Of a stretch of 64,000 nt of DNA, positions 43,227 to 54,300 are shown piece by piece; position 1 is the first letter of the stretch; the number at the start of each line of letters is the position of its first letter. Below the pieces are notes generated by a model. The model made no database searches. It saw nothing but the letters and a program-made list of their open reading frames with translations, and was not told the origin of the DNA. Source of the DNA: Paulinella micropora. Taxonomy: Eukaryota; Cercozoa; Imbricatea; Euglyphida. The translations under genes were made by a program, and so were the position numbers. Location of the stretch: assembly GCA_009731375.1 (NCBI GenBank), contig BJOX01000044.1:748588-812587 (forward strand), written 5' to 3'.

Positions 43227-46200
43227 CGTGAAATTCCTCAGGTAGTACCGGGTTGAGAACTGGTGGAGACCAAAACCCCCCCCCTGCTCCTATGGGGCCG
43301 TATAGCACCGCGTTGGGAATCTCCTGGTGAGAAAGCTGGAGAGTCTCCCGGATGTGGTCCCGGAAGGCTGTGTCTAGCTCCCTTAGTAACTTCTGGGGGA
43401 AAGGGGTCCATCCAAAGGAGAAATCCAGGCTGCTGGTGAGGAGACTGATGAGAGCTTTCCGTTTCCTTGCCAGTGAGAGGTCGAGGCTGTGAATCATCCG
43501 GGCAGTAGCCACGAACTTCGCAATCGCGTAGTCTCTTTGGATCTGCGGGTTGTTGTTGCCGTCGGTGTGAAGGCCCAAAGACCGAAAGACTTCGAATGCC
43601 GAGCGGTTTCTGATCTTGGTGGGGCCACGGGACGAGCCTCGGCCTGGTGCGGAAAGCGAGATCGGGACAGCATACACACCTTTTCCCACTTCGCTGACTA
43701 GGCAGATGACTGAACATTTCTCCGCTGCACATATCTGGCGTGCAGCCCGTAGTTGCGTGTAGAGGAGGGAGAAACCTTTTTGTGCCTCGGGAAAGTATTG
43801 CTCAGGTGGACCATCCCCTCCAATGGCTGCTCAGTTGTCATCAGCAAATTTGTGGTCAGCGGTCAGCGGGGGTCTCAAGGGGTAGACGGAGGTGTTCTGG
43901 GATCGGTCGCGGTCCGTTCCGTCGTAGAAGCGATACCCGGCTGGCATAAATTGCTGGGCAGGGCACAGGCGGGTGATGTACTCGTCTAGCACTCCATACG
44001 TGCCAGGGCTTAGCGATCCTCCTTGCGGGATCCCTCGCGAGCGAAGAATTTCTTCCGGCAGAATAACAGTCTTCCCTGAAATGTCCGGGGTCTTGAGCTT
44101 GAGCGGGGAGTCTTTGAAACGGTGGCGGAGGAAAGCGAACATTTCGGGGAATTCCTGCTCTTGCGCCACCACGTGGGAATACGCTTCGCAGATGTACGTG
44201 AGCTCCGCACGGTCAAAGGCCTTGCGGATGTCAGTGGAGAAGATGATAAGCGTCTTTATATTGCCAGTAATCTTGGGGGCTGCCCGTAAGTCGGCCAGCA
44301 TCAACCGAAGCACCATGTTCCATTCATCACACCCGCTCACAGTCGTTGTGTTGGCCTTGGAGGTCTTCCGGATACATCCTGTGTGGAGCTTGAAAGACTC
44401 GACCCGGAACGTGACGAGTTTTTCGTAGAGATTAAGGATCGCGTTCGATACAGTGATCCCCCGCCAATCAGTCACGTTTGCGCCTGTCCCCGTCCCTTTC
44501 CAGATCTGGCTGAGGATCCCCGGCTTCCAGTCCTTTGGTAGTCGCTTCTCCTTCCAGCAGTGGGAGAGAAAGGATCCCAATTGAATCTTCGCATCCTGCG
44601 AGAGGAGTCTGAAGATGGCAGGAGGGATACCGTCTTCTCCTGGGGCAGGACCCTTTTTTGCCTGGATGGCGTGCTCCAGCTCTCCCAGCGAGAAAGGTCG
44701 ACGAGCCAGTTCGAGAGCCTGATCCCGGGTAAGGGGCGGGGGGAGGCATTTGAAGATAGTGACGAATTGTTTGACACGGTCCCCGGGAATACGAGATTCC
44801 TGGAACGGTCCGATGAGGTGGGGGCGTCCATTGGAGTCTCGGGGTGGGGACGACCGCAGCTTTTCCCACTCTCGAATCTTTTGGAGCCGACCCACCCTCC
44901 TTAGTACCGCCCACTTTGCTAGGCGGTCTGCACACTCGTTAAGCCGAAAAGTCCACTCGAAGCTCTGCTCTTGGTGGGACTTGACCCAGTGGAACGAGAT
45001 CGGAGCCGACTGAGTGTGGAAGCGAAAGATGGCGTCCCATAGGGGGGGCTTCGCACGCTGCTTAAACAGTTCATGGGCCTCCCCCTCCAGATTCGCGTCC
45101 GTTAGGGCCCGGTAGTCGGTGAAGATATGAACTCGCCGGGGTCTCCATTTCATCTCTCTAATGTATTGGAGGCCACCTGCCATCACTGCCAGTACTTCTT
45201 GTTCTCCACTAGAGGCTGGGTTGTCTGCATTGCCGTAGATAGCGATAATCTCATTATTGTAGAACAGGAACGCCCCGAAGCCCGCAGCGTTGCCATGTTC
45301 GGGAAAACAGGATCCGTCAGGAACGAGGATAGCGTCATATGGGGACAGGGACCCCGGAGACAGCTCGTCCGGCTGGTCAAGCCGCGGGGCCAGGCGATAG
45401 ATAGGAAACCGCTGTTTGAACTCATCGGGGAGCGAACTTAGACGTAGAGCATAAGCATTCGATTGGAGTCTGATGATAAGGCCCCGGGTGTCATCTCCAT
45501 TAGGAAGGTGGATACCCAGGTACTCCCAGGCTTCAGCTTCTAGGAACTCCAAAAGCTGGGGGACTAAGTCAACGGGCGGAGCAGTATACTCGTCTTGGAG
45601 AGGAAGGTTTGCGGTCGCCCACCTCTTGAGCTCACTGGAGTTACGGTTCGGTCTTCGTTCGCTATCATCCTCCGGCGGGAACTGCACTGAGTACTGGCGG
45701 AGAGACGGTGCCGTGTGGGCGCTTAAGAGGGAACGCATCCGCTCCACCTCCGCCTGTAGAGCAGCCTCAGCATCGGTCTGGATGACAGCTTCCGTCTCAC
45801 TGGGAACGAGGGGAAGGGGGTCAGGATTCGCATTTCCCCGGAAGACCAGGTTAGTAAATTGTCCCCTGTCGATAGTATCCCCCGGTTTGAGGATCGGCGC
45901 CCGAAGCCTGTCACTTCCTAGAAGGAGCTCCCGCTGATTATATTTGGAGTCCTCTGGAGGGATCCACAGTTTCGCCCCGGACCCCATCACTTGGTGGAGT
46001 CGGCGCTCCTCGTCTGCCTGATCAGAGACCCGGGTGCGGTAGAGGTCTGCATAATGTTCCTGGAGAGTCTCTGGCGGGGGAGTCTCCATGGCTGAGTCCG
46101 TCTGGACCCGGAGGAGAAATTTGTGCTGGTTCCGGTCGAAGGCTTGGTTGTGTCGGAGCCTATTCGGTCTCTTGACCTCCCTCTTGGCGCGCTTGATATC

Positions 46201-46716
46201 TTCGAGACGGGAATTAATCTTGCGTCTGGCCTTGGCAAGGATCTTCAGTGCGTCCGGTAGAAGAAATGACATCTCTAGCGGGTCACTCGACCGTGGTTCT
46301 TCCAGGATGTGCCCGACCAGATCCCCTTCCATTCGTAACGTATGGCAAATGTTCAGCCAGAGCCTGGTTAAATGAGATCCGGGATCCCTCGGGACTTGTC
46401 GTTGGAGGCCCCGCGTGATGGACTGCAGTGCGGTTAACATACGGGGTACCTTGGTTATCTTCCGTCTGGACTTAGGAGGTCTGGGATTCCGCCTGCTCAG
46501 CGGTGGTGGAGCCGGCTGGGCATCCTGGTATCCAATCGGCAGGGCTGGGATAGGGGCACTAGGAGGAGCAGCGTCGACCCTCGGAGGCCCGACAGCTTCC
46601 GCAGCTTGGATTGCCTGCTTCAACGCGGCTTGGGGGGGCTGGGCCATCTGTATGCTCGCCGCCATACTCTGCTGGAAACAGTCCTGCTGAGCCTGTGTCC
46701 ACCTCTTGGGTTCCAC
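43198..46716 (-). CDS. LINE RNase H-reverse transcriptase ORF with internal TGA
   Basis: From ATG at 46716: a basic N terminus, then RNase H at residues 460-605 with the full acidic set D467 (LVPDGSCF), E507 (GEQEVLAV), D534 (IFTDYRAL) and D597 (NECADRLAK), and WVKSHQ before the last. RT follows at 665 onward: KKGPAPGEDGIPPAIF, DWRGITVSNAILNLYEK, motif A IIFSTDIRKAFD (D829), motif B RGIPQGGSLSP, motif C HKFADD (D959-D960). A TGA at 43831-43833 comes one codon after FADD. The same frame then continues 211 codons (YFPEAQKGFSLLYTQLRAA) to 43198. RNase H normally follows RT in LINEs; here it precedes it. Readthrough or a single mutation could explain the TGA. Confidence 0.9.
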
Positions 46717-46934
46717 TAATGGCGGTGGGGGGGACCCCGAGACCGCCGGAGCGACATTAACTTCAGGCCTAGCTTCTCTCCCAACCAGGCGAAGGGAAGA
46801 TGGAAGGGGAAGAGGGGAATCTGTTAGCGAGGGGGGGGGGGATAGCCGACTCTATGATCTCCTCCACCGCGGAAGGGAGGGGCGGTGGGCCCAGGGTAGG
46901 ATCCCAACTCCCAGGCGGGGAGGAGGGAGGAGAG

Positions 46935-49463
46935 TCAACCGGAATGTCTTGCGGCAGGTAGTGATGCTCCAGCCGAGCGCGGGCAATGTCGATTCGGGCC
47001 TGGATCCAGAGTTGCAGGGGGGGGGAAATCCAAACGGTGAGACGCGATGGACTCGACCAGCCGCTCTTCTCGACTGAGGTGCGACAGTGCAGCAATTGCG
47101 TCCTCCTCGTCATCACTGCCTGTTCCTGGCAACACATTATCCTCGGGGAAATCCAGCGGGTGATCGCCCGCTTGGGATCCCCATAGGAGGACGCCGACAG
47201 CAATCCACGCGGAGGCCTTGGCAACAACCGAGTCGGATCGAAAATATTCTTCAGGGCCATATGGTGCATCAGGGGTGGAGAGCTCCAGGAGACCATCCCT
47301 GGCCCCGACATCTATAAAAAGCAAGGTGAGCCGCAGGATGGCCCTGAGACGTTTGTAGTGCACAGCGGGCAGGGTGATGCCAAGGGGGCCGATGAAGCGA
47401 GGCGCGTGATCCCACTCCGTAGTCGAAGACCTGAAGCGGGATGTGTGATGGAGCAGGATACGGCCCTTGATTCCCTGTGCCCGAACAATAAGCACACGTG
47501 GGAGGCGACGCTGGACGTATCTAAGAACCCGGGCGGAGGAAAGTGCATGCCATGAGGTGAGGAGCATGAGGCTCCCATCCTGGACGATGGATTCCAACGC
47601 CTTGGTGGTCCTCTCTGCTAGAGGCTTCCTGGCTCGAAGGAGGGATTGAGCTCCAAAGGAGGGAGATAAGAGGAACATCTGACATAGCCATTGGTTAAGT
47701 GCTCCTTGGGAGACTCGTGGCGCGGAGGGGGGGTCAACTTTTTGCGGCGGAAAGGCAAGGAGTGGCTCGCGAACGTGCGTGGATAACGACATCACGTTGG
47801 TGCCATGATACCGCTCCAAAGTATGTCGAAGTGTCGCAAATGCAAGAGAGGCCTGTGCACCTCCTCTGAGCCCGTCATGAGACTGCTTGAACTCGCTAAA
47901 CCACTTGGCGGGCGGCTGGGGAAGGTGGTCTCGTATGCCTCGTTTGTAGACCCGGTAGACCGTAGAAAAACCTAGAGGGGCGGAGGATGGCACAGGGTTC
48001 CGGGGTAGGAGACGACGCTCGATGGAGAGCCCCTGTCCCAGCAGGGAAAAAGCCCGAGAGTTGAAGGAAGCTGCATTGGAGGAATGCTCCCCCTTCTTGT
48101 CTTCTGCCATCTTCCGGAGGTTTCTGATGATCTTGCGGAGGCGCTGTCGGAACTGTCGATTTGTCTTCGGGGCGGAACTGAGTCCCAAGATCGGACGTTG
48201 GACTGCAGGGAAAGGATGTTGAACCACAACGGGGTCCGGAAGGGATGAAGCTGTCCGCTTGAACAAAAGTTGAACCCCATAAGCAGCAATCATCCTGCAT
48301 GCCATCTTGTTCGGGAGGATGGAAACGGAACAGTCATCGCATTTGACCCACTCCCCGGAACTATTCCGGTCCAGAACGAACGCGTGAGAATGCTGTCGCG
48401 AGCGTGCGTTCCCTTCCATCTGGATGCAGATGGCGCTTTGGAGAGAGTAGGAGAGCGCCTTTCCATCATGCGACCACCGGCGATCAAAGAAGAGCGAAGG
48501 GAGGAAAGAGACATTGTGGTGTGCGGACCGGGGGAAACGAAGATTCAGGAGCCCAAGAGGCCGATGAATGTCAAGGAGAAGACATTCTGCATGCTCACGA
48601 ATCGATCGAGTCTGCACCCCTTTATCGCCTCCGCAGTGAGCGCATAGGAAAGGTTCAGAGGAAGGGCCCCCAAGATGCCATCTCGCCAAAAGCTCAGTAA
48701 GGGGGAAAGGTGAGCAGTCGTCAGCCAGGATAGAAAGTGAGAGTGGAAGGGCCCAAGAGGAGGACTGGGAGGCAGTGGAACAGACGCTGCATGCTGAAGT
48801 CGAAACTACGTGCGGGAGCCAGGATTCCAAAAATACCCCACTCGGGAGGAAGGAAGGCCCGGCGTCCCGCAGAAGCAACAGTAAGCCCCGTGTTGCCAGT
48901 CCGGTGTCGCCGCCGCCGTGGACGTCCGGTCCGGGGCACACGCTGCGGAGAACAACAGGGTAGCGGAACCAGGCGCAGGAAAGAGGCTTGAATTCCTGTG
49001 TGGTGTGCCCCACCTGCGGGCGGAGATCGTCCAACGTATTAATGATAGCGCTGGTAGCCGTCATCTGGGGTCCGAGCATGGACCTGGGCGGGCGTGCCAA
49101 AGCCCAGTTCCGTAGGAAAGACGAGAGTTTGGGAAAAGAGGCCAGAAGTTGGGCTGCACTAATTAAGAAACAATGCCGGTCATCCGGGTTCTTAATACCC
49201 CTGTAGGGAAGAGTAGGTAGTACCGCAAGAGCTTGACGGGTACGGGCCGGACGACCTTTTCCCTTAGAAATAATTCCAACCCCTGAATACTCCCCCTGAT
49301 CTTTTATAGACAACGAATTGCTCTGGTTGGGGCCAGTGCTTGTGGTCGATGCAGGTGGAGCACTAGCGATCTTCTTCACAAAAGAGCGTCGGGGACGATA
49401 TCCAGCGGATTCTTCCTCGTAAAAACCTGCCATCACGTCCTCCTGCTCCTCAATGGTAGCCAC
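46935..49463 (-). CDS. LINE-encoded ubiquitin-specific protease (C19/USP-like)
   Basis: 842 residues. The USP fold is visible at about 88-403. The Cys box is GIKNPDDRHCFLISAAQLL (Cys98). A zinc finger has CSVC (225-228) and CAHC (274-277), followed by the beta-strand LLLDIHR. The His box is ALSYSLQSAICIQMEG and QHSHAFVL (His358 or His360), then WVKCDD (Asp376/377), and the typical last strand YGVQLLFKR. All three catalytic positions are present, so a cysteine protease removing ubiquitin or a ubiquitin-like protein is predicted. The rest (405-842) has no domain I recognise. It lies between the RS/Pro-rich ORF and the RNase H-RT ORF on the same strand. Confidence 0.8.
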   Translation of the reverse strand: MATIEEQEDVMAGFYEEESAGYRPRRSFVKKIASAPPASTTSTGPNQSNSLSIKDQGEYSGVGIISKGKGRPARTRQALAVLPTLPYRGIKNPDDRHCFLISAAQLLASFPKLSSFLRNWALARPPRSMLGPQMTATSAIINTLDDLRPQVGHTTQEFKPLSCAWFRYPVVLRSVCPGPDVHGGGDTGLATRGLLLLLRDAGPSFLPSGVFLESWLPHVVSTSACSVCSTASQSSSWALPLSLSILADDCSPFPLTELLARWHLGGPSSEPFLCAHCGGDKGVQTRSIREHAECLLLDIHRPLGLLNLRFPRSAHHNVSFLPSLFFDRRWSHDGKALSYSLQSAICIQMEGNARSRQHSHAFVLDRNSSGEWVKCDDCSVSILPNKMACRMIAAYGVQLLFKRTASSLPDPVVVQHPFPAVQRPILGLSSAPKTNRQFRQRLRKIIRNLRKMAEDKKGEHSSNAASFNSRAFSLLGQGLSIERRLLPRNPVPSSAPLGFSTVYRVYKRGIRDHLPQPPAKWFSEFKQSHDGLRGGAQASLAFATLRHTLERYHGTNVMSLSTHVREPLLAFPPQKVDPPSAPRVSQGALNQWLCQMFLLSPSFGAQSLLRARKPLAERTTKALESIVQDGSLMLLTSWHALSSARVLRYVQRRLPRVLIVRAQGIKGRILLHHTSRFRSSTTEWDHAPRFIGPLGITLPAVHYKRLRAILRLTLLFIDVGARDGLLELSTPDAPYGPEEYFRSDSVVAKASAWIAVGVLLWGSQAGDHPLDFPEDNVLPGTGSDDEEDAIAALSHLSREERLVESIASHRLDFPPPATLDPGPNRHCPRSAGASLPAARHSG

Positions 49464-49604
49464 TCTCTGGTGAGCGAGTTGCCGTTCCCGTCGGATTGCT
49501 TGTATGTCCCTCGGGCCAAAGAAAAGACCTCCGTTGGAGCTTTTCGAGGGAGCGCGACGGGATCCAGTGACTTGAGAACGGCGCGGGAGTGAACCTCGAT
49601 AATT

Positions 49605-50828
49605 TCAGGTGGCGGCGATGGAGGAAGGGGGGAACCCGGGGGGGGGGGGGTGGTCCTGTGCAACGGGGCCTCCTTTCGCCTCTCCCCCTGAGGGCAGTCT
49701 GGCCTTCTTCTGCACCACAGCAAGAGAGCCCTGAGGTCCATCGAGGGTCGTCAGAGGGCCGGGACTGGCCCGTGCATCTTGACCTTGTTGTGCAGAAATG
49801 TCAGATGGGACAGCGGGTGGTGCAGCTGGCGTGGTCGTCTTGATATTGCTCTGGGAAACAGTGGTGGTCGGTCCGTCCTCGGCAGCCAGGGCCTGGGTGC
49901 TGGGGATCGGTATGGAAGGGGGCGGCGCCTGTAGTTGCGGTAGAGGGGGGATTTGTCCCTTATCCACGTGGCCAGCAGCAGCCAGGGGGGTCGGAGGGCT
50001 GGCGAGTTTGGGTCGTTTACGTTTCCGCTGCAGACGTCGGCGTGCGTATCTATACTGCTTCCGCTTCTGGAGGATGGGCATCCATGCGGCCTGGGAGTTC
50101 CACGCCTTTGTTCGGCTGATGACCGAACTGGGCAGGAGGTCCAACAAGGTAAGCCACCCTTCTTTGTACGCTTGTTCCAAATCCTGCTGTCTGGCTTCCT
50201 GGAGTGAGCCCCCTGCGCTGCCAGAATTGACGTGGCTGACAATGTTCTTGAGGGCTGCACTACGGGGGGAGTCACCATGGGAGACTCTGTCTACCCAGTC
50301 CAGGTTGGAGCTGTACTTGTGGTGGATACTAGCACCAATCTCTCGGACGAGGTCGGGTCCCAGGTGACAGTCGGATGACAGGAAGGTGGGCAGGTCCACC
50401 GTGGCCATCAGATCCCCTCGCGGCATCGACTTAAGGAAGACAAACTTGGGCGGTGGCGGAGCTCCGGGGTCGGGTATGCTGCCGGAGGCTGGAGGGCCCG
50501 TCGGGAGATCGGTCGGAGCCAGGGGTGCACCAGTGGACCGCGGGGCGGTCGTCGGAGACCGCTGAGGGGACAACTGTGGAGGCCGCTTGGGTGAAGATGA
50601 CGGCGGGGCCGTAGGAGGAGGGCGGTCGGGGGGGATCCGCCGGGGTGGACAGAGTGGAGGACGTAGAGGAGGACGAGGAGGATCGCGTACGGTTGGAGTT
50701 TCCGCCTCGGTGACGAGTTGACTCGGTAGAGGAGGGATGGTGGCCACGACGAGGGGAAGGGGTGGGGGGGGGTCCCGGCCGGCGTGGTCTAGACCGGTCC
50801 TGGTCCCGGGGGCGGAGTCGGGACCCAT
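49605..50828 (-). CDS. LINE proline-rich ORF with basic central region
   Basis: 407 residues: a Pro/Thr-rich first third, a more ordered centre (FVFLKSMPRGDLMATVDL, DLEQAYKEGWLTLLDLL), a basic segment (RRRLQRKRKRPK) that could act as a nuclear signal or bind RNA, then a Pro/Gln-rich tail. No family is recognised. It may be the gag-like nucleic-acid-binding part of the element. It overlaps the RS-rich frame at 50431-51375. Confidence 0.5.
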   Translation of the reverse strand: MGPDSAPGTRTGLDHAGRDPPPPLPLVVATIPPLPSQLVTEAETPTVRDPPRPPLRPPLCPPRRIPPDRPPPTAPPSSSPKRPPQLSPQRSPTTAPRSTGAPLAPTDLPTGPPASGSIPDPGAPPPPKFVFLKSMPRGDLMATVDLPTFLSSDCHLGPDLVREIGASIHHKYSSNLDWVDRVSHGDSPRSAALKNIVSHVNSGSAGGSLQEARQQDLEQAYKEGWLTLLDLLPSSVISRTKAWNSQAAWMPILQKRKQYRYARRRLQRKRKRPKLASPPTPLAAAGHVDKGQIPPLPQLQAPPPSIPIPSTQALAAEDGPTTTVSQSNIKTTTPAAPPAVPSDISAQQGQDARASPGPLTTLDGPQGSLAVVQKKARLPSGGEAKGGPVAQDHPPPPGFPPSSIAAT

Positions 50829-51375
50829 CCCTTGGTCTGTAGCTCCCTTCCTGGCGACGCCGCGGCGATCGTGAACCAGACCCGGTCCTAGCCAGTCGAA
50901 GTCCTCCTCGGGGGGAACGGGACCGAGAACGTCTATCTCGCTTCCAATTTTTAGGCTGGTGGGGCACGTCGCGGCTGCGTGAGCGGGGCCTTCTTCTTCC
51001 GCGGGGGGGTGAGGGCGAGAAACCAGTGGGACGTCTTTGGCCCTTCCCGCTCCATTCGGGAGCCCTCGTGGGGGGGGGGCGCTCGTGTGAAGACTGCTCT
51101 GCCCCCACCCCGACCCTCCTCATGGTGGGGCTGCTGTCGTGCGTGCGCGCGGTGAAGTCGGTCGGCGTCAGTTGAGCGCGACCCGGAAGGGATCCAACGT
51201 GACCCACGGGAGTCCGTGCGTGCGAGTGAGCTGCGGCGGGAGGATCTGGCGCGGGACGCAGACTGTGAGCGCTCTCTGCCCCGTGGGCTGAATGACCTAG
51301 AGCGTCGCCTCGGTGGGGGGGCGCGATCGTTGGACTTCTGGGGGGGGTTCCCGGGGAGGGGGCGGGCGGGAGCAC
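50431..51375 (-). CDS. LINE RS-rich ORF (gag-like, frame-displaced)
   Basis: A 314-codon frame rich in Arg/Ser/Pro with RS dipeptides (RRRPRSRSRD, DRRSRSRSPRGG), like splicing-factor RS domains. It lies between the 1737-residue ORF and the 407-residue ORF and overlaps both in different frames. G-runs of 7-9 at about 51063, 51314 and 50765 could cause the shifts. The true reading may combine parts of these frames. An RNA-binding or nuclear-speckle role is inference. Confidence 0.45.
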   Translation of the reverse strand: MLPPAPSPGTPPRSPTIAPPHRGDALGHSAHGAESAHSLRPAPDPPAAAHSHARTPVGHVGSLPGRAQLTPTDFTARTHDSSPTMRRVGVGAEQSSHERPPPTRAPEWSGKGQRRPTGFSPSPPRGRRRPRSRSRDVPHQPKNWKRDRRSRSRSPRGGLRLARTGSGSRSPRRRQEGSYRPRDGSRLRPRDQDRSRPRRPGPPPTPSPRRGHHPSSTESTRHRGGNSNRTRSSSSSSTSSTLSTPADPPRPPSSYGPAVIFTQAASTVVPSAVSDDRPAVHWCTPGSDRSPDGPSSLRQHTRPRSSATAQVCLP

Positions 51376-54300
51376 GCAGTCCGGAGGTCCTCCCGGGGTT
51401 CCTTGGTATCCCGCTGGGAATGGACCAAGGTTCCGAGGGGGGGCTGGGGGGGAATGGGCTTCCGACTGGTCCCCTGGGTCTCGTCGTTCGTCAGCCTAGC
51501 GGGCTCAGCGTCGTACTGGGGAGCTGGCGGATCCGGAGGGAGAGGGATGGGTAACGTAGGGGGGCTCTTGGGGGTCCGCTCGATCGACGTCAGGGATCTC
51601 CCGACCGCGTTGACTGCCTCCTTTCCCGAATCAGGAGAAGGGACCGTGATTTGGGAAGGGGGGGCGGTATCAGATGAAGTAGGCAAGGCAGGAGAGGGAG
51701 AAGGGGCTACTGGTACGTGGCAATGCCCTGGAGGTCTGCCCCAGGTCGAGGGGATGGGGGGGATGTCCGCTGGAGAGGCCGTCACCTCCAGAATCGAAAG
51801 GGGCAGATCAGGGGGGTCCGAAAGAGGAACAAGGGGCATTGCGAGAGTGGGAGGGTCAGGGTCTGCGGGCCCAGCGGACCGTGGAGCGGTGCTCTCGGAG
51901 GAGGACTCCCTTCTGCTGGGACTACCATCCGGGGCGGGGTCCACGGTTGTGGGTGCTGAGGGAGCTGGAAAAGCCTGCCTCTTTTCTGGCGTCTCCTTGG
52001 CACGAAGGGTGCCTGCATGACTCTGCGACGTCAGGGTCTCGGTGGGCCCAAAGGCGTCCCCGGGCTCCGGGGTAACGGTGGGGGGCGAGATCGGAACGTA
52101 AGGCGGTGCGGGCGATGAGGTAGGCATGAGGGGGGAGGTGCCAGCGACCGTGTGCGTGGGGCGTCCCACTGAGGGGCAAGGTGGCCCCATGTGGGGAGAG
52201 ATAGAGATCACAGAAGAGGTACCAGGTGGGAAGGGAGGTGAGGGCGGCCTGGAGGGGACAGGGGGGGCGGCAAAAGGTGGTGCGCGATGTGGTGATCCGG
52301 AGCTCCCGGAGCCAGGGGCCAGTGGGACAGACCGAGCGGGGGCAGGCTCTCCTCTGCTGGGAAAGTCCTCTTTAGCTGGGGCAATAAACGCGGAATCCGA
52401 GGGAGGTGGAGGGGTCGGACGCCTCTCTGTCTTCCCCTCCGCTTCATCGGGAAAATCCTCCATCTCCTCCTCCAGCAGGTAGTCGAAGAGGTTTATCTGC
52501 GCCACCTTCTCGGCTGGAGAAAGGGTTTCCCACTCCCCTTGCAGCTCGTCGTTCCAGTCAGGATCCGCCGGCGGACGTGGGGGGTGAGTGGCAGCGACTA
52601 TGTCTCCCATCCGTTGGGACATTTCTGACGTCGGCGACACGCGCTGATCTCCTGTCGGTACGCTGCTGGGCTCCATTGTCTCCGCGATGGACGCCCTTGT
52701 CGGATTGACTTCTGGGGGGGGTGAGAACATCCGTACCCCTGTGTGGTCAGGCGACAACCCCATAGGTGCGAGCAGCTTCGTCTCCGTTGACATCCGGGGG
52801 GGGGCAGAGTCCTCCTGGAGTGCGTAGTTCTTGGCCTCCCGTTGGCCGGGGCCGTCCTCGGCCTGTGCGGGCGAACTCGATACCACTTCTACCTGGGGCT
52901 TAATGTCAGAGACCGGGTCCTCGGCGGGGTCTAGGCATCGGGGCTCCTTACCGGATCTTAGCGACGGTGGGTCCGGTCCCGACTCCCAGGGCGCTAGGGA
53001 GTCAAGCACAATTATCTCTCTATCCTGAAGGGTGAAGGAAGTCTCCGCTATCCCCACTTCCCGGACTAGGCCAAGGCTCCAGGGGGATCTCTGTTGCCTA
53101 TCGCGTTCTGGTCTGTCCTGTGAAGTGTTGCCGAGGTGTAGGCGAAAGGATGTCGCGTCAATTTCTTCGTCATCCGAGCTGGGAGGGCTCCAGTATCCAG
53201 CCTGGGAAGCGTCAGAGTACAGGGCCGCCTGGGTCAGCCGGAACGTCCGCGATAGGCGAAGGAACAACCGACGTCGAAGAATGGCGGTCTTCGTTTTCCG
53301 CGTGCCGTTCAGGAGGCTAGCAAAAGCCCGGGTCACTTGGGCGTTCCGGGCCTCGAACTCATGGTCAGCCCGTATGTGACGTTCGCGGTTGAGGTGAACA
53401 TCTCGGTAGGCTGATGGGTCGGTCACTTCCCAAATGCGTCGTTTTGCGGGAGGTAAAACTTTGTCCCTGCCAGCGCGCCCATCGATAACCTGCATGCGCC
53501 ATTCTGCATGGCCGCGTTTGACCTTCCGTGTGAACTCCACAGGTTGATCCGTCGCGGTAGTAGGAGGACTGCTGAGAGATGTCATTTCTGGGTGGACGGT
53601 CTGCGCATGCTTGAGTCGCCGGAAGACGTTTCCACGAAACTCACCCATATCCGGCATCTCTGCTAGGGACAGGGGCGCGTCGGCAGAAAGGCACGAGGGG
53701 TTCAGGGCTACTCGTTGCAGGTGGAAGAGCATGTGCAGGCCACAATCCTGCCCCCCCTCCTGTTTTGGTACAGGGACACAGATGTATCCAGGTAACGGTG
53801 AAGTGGAGAGGAATCCCACTCGATTAAGGTTCTGATACCATGACGTGAGGATCTGTTTGAGATCGAAGTTGGGGCAGCTCGCTGTGCAGGATGGTAAGGA
53901 GTCCAAGAAGAGGACGAGCGGTAGGTCTCGTGATCCAGACTTAGCCGTTGCAGGCACCGAGCCGACTGCTCTGCCGGGTCCTCTTCGTCGTAGTGATGTA
54001 GAAATCACCAGGAGTGCCCAGTGACGTTCGCTGATGTTAAGCGGGATGAGAACATGTTCGTACCCCGGGTCGACGGGCTGGTTCTTCAAAGCCATGTACA
54101 GGATGTCCTTTCGAGACTCCCCTTGGGTCCGGACTTTCCAAGAGAAATCGGGTCCGATAAGGAGACATCGATTGGTACGTGCCTGGACTTCGAGCTCACG
54201 TATGAACCAGTGTATCACGTCGGTGTGAAGCCATCCTCCACTCTCCACCTCCTCCACTACTGCCGTTGGCACATGAAAGCTTTCCTCCGTAGCAGTGTCA

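Noticed and set aside
24395-43833. UGA reassigned as a sense codon in this genome
   Set aside because: In-frame TGA replaces Gly in the DIRS RT and Trp in the kinase copy and TPR gene, so no single amino acid fits. TAA also interrupts the TPR gene. Decay explains the pattern better.
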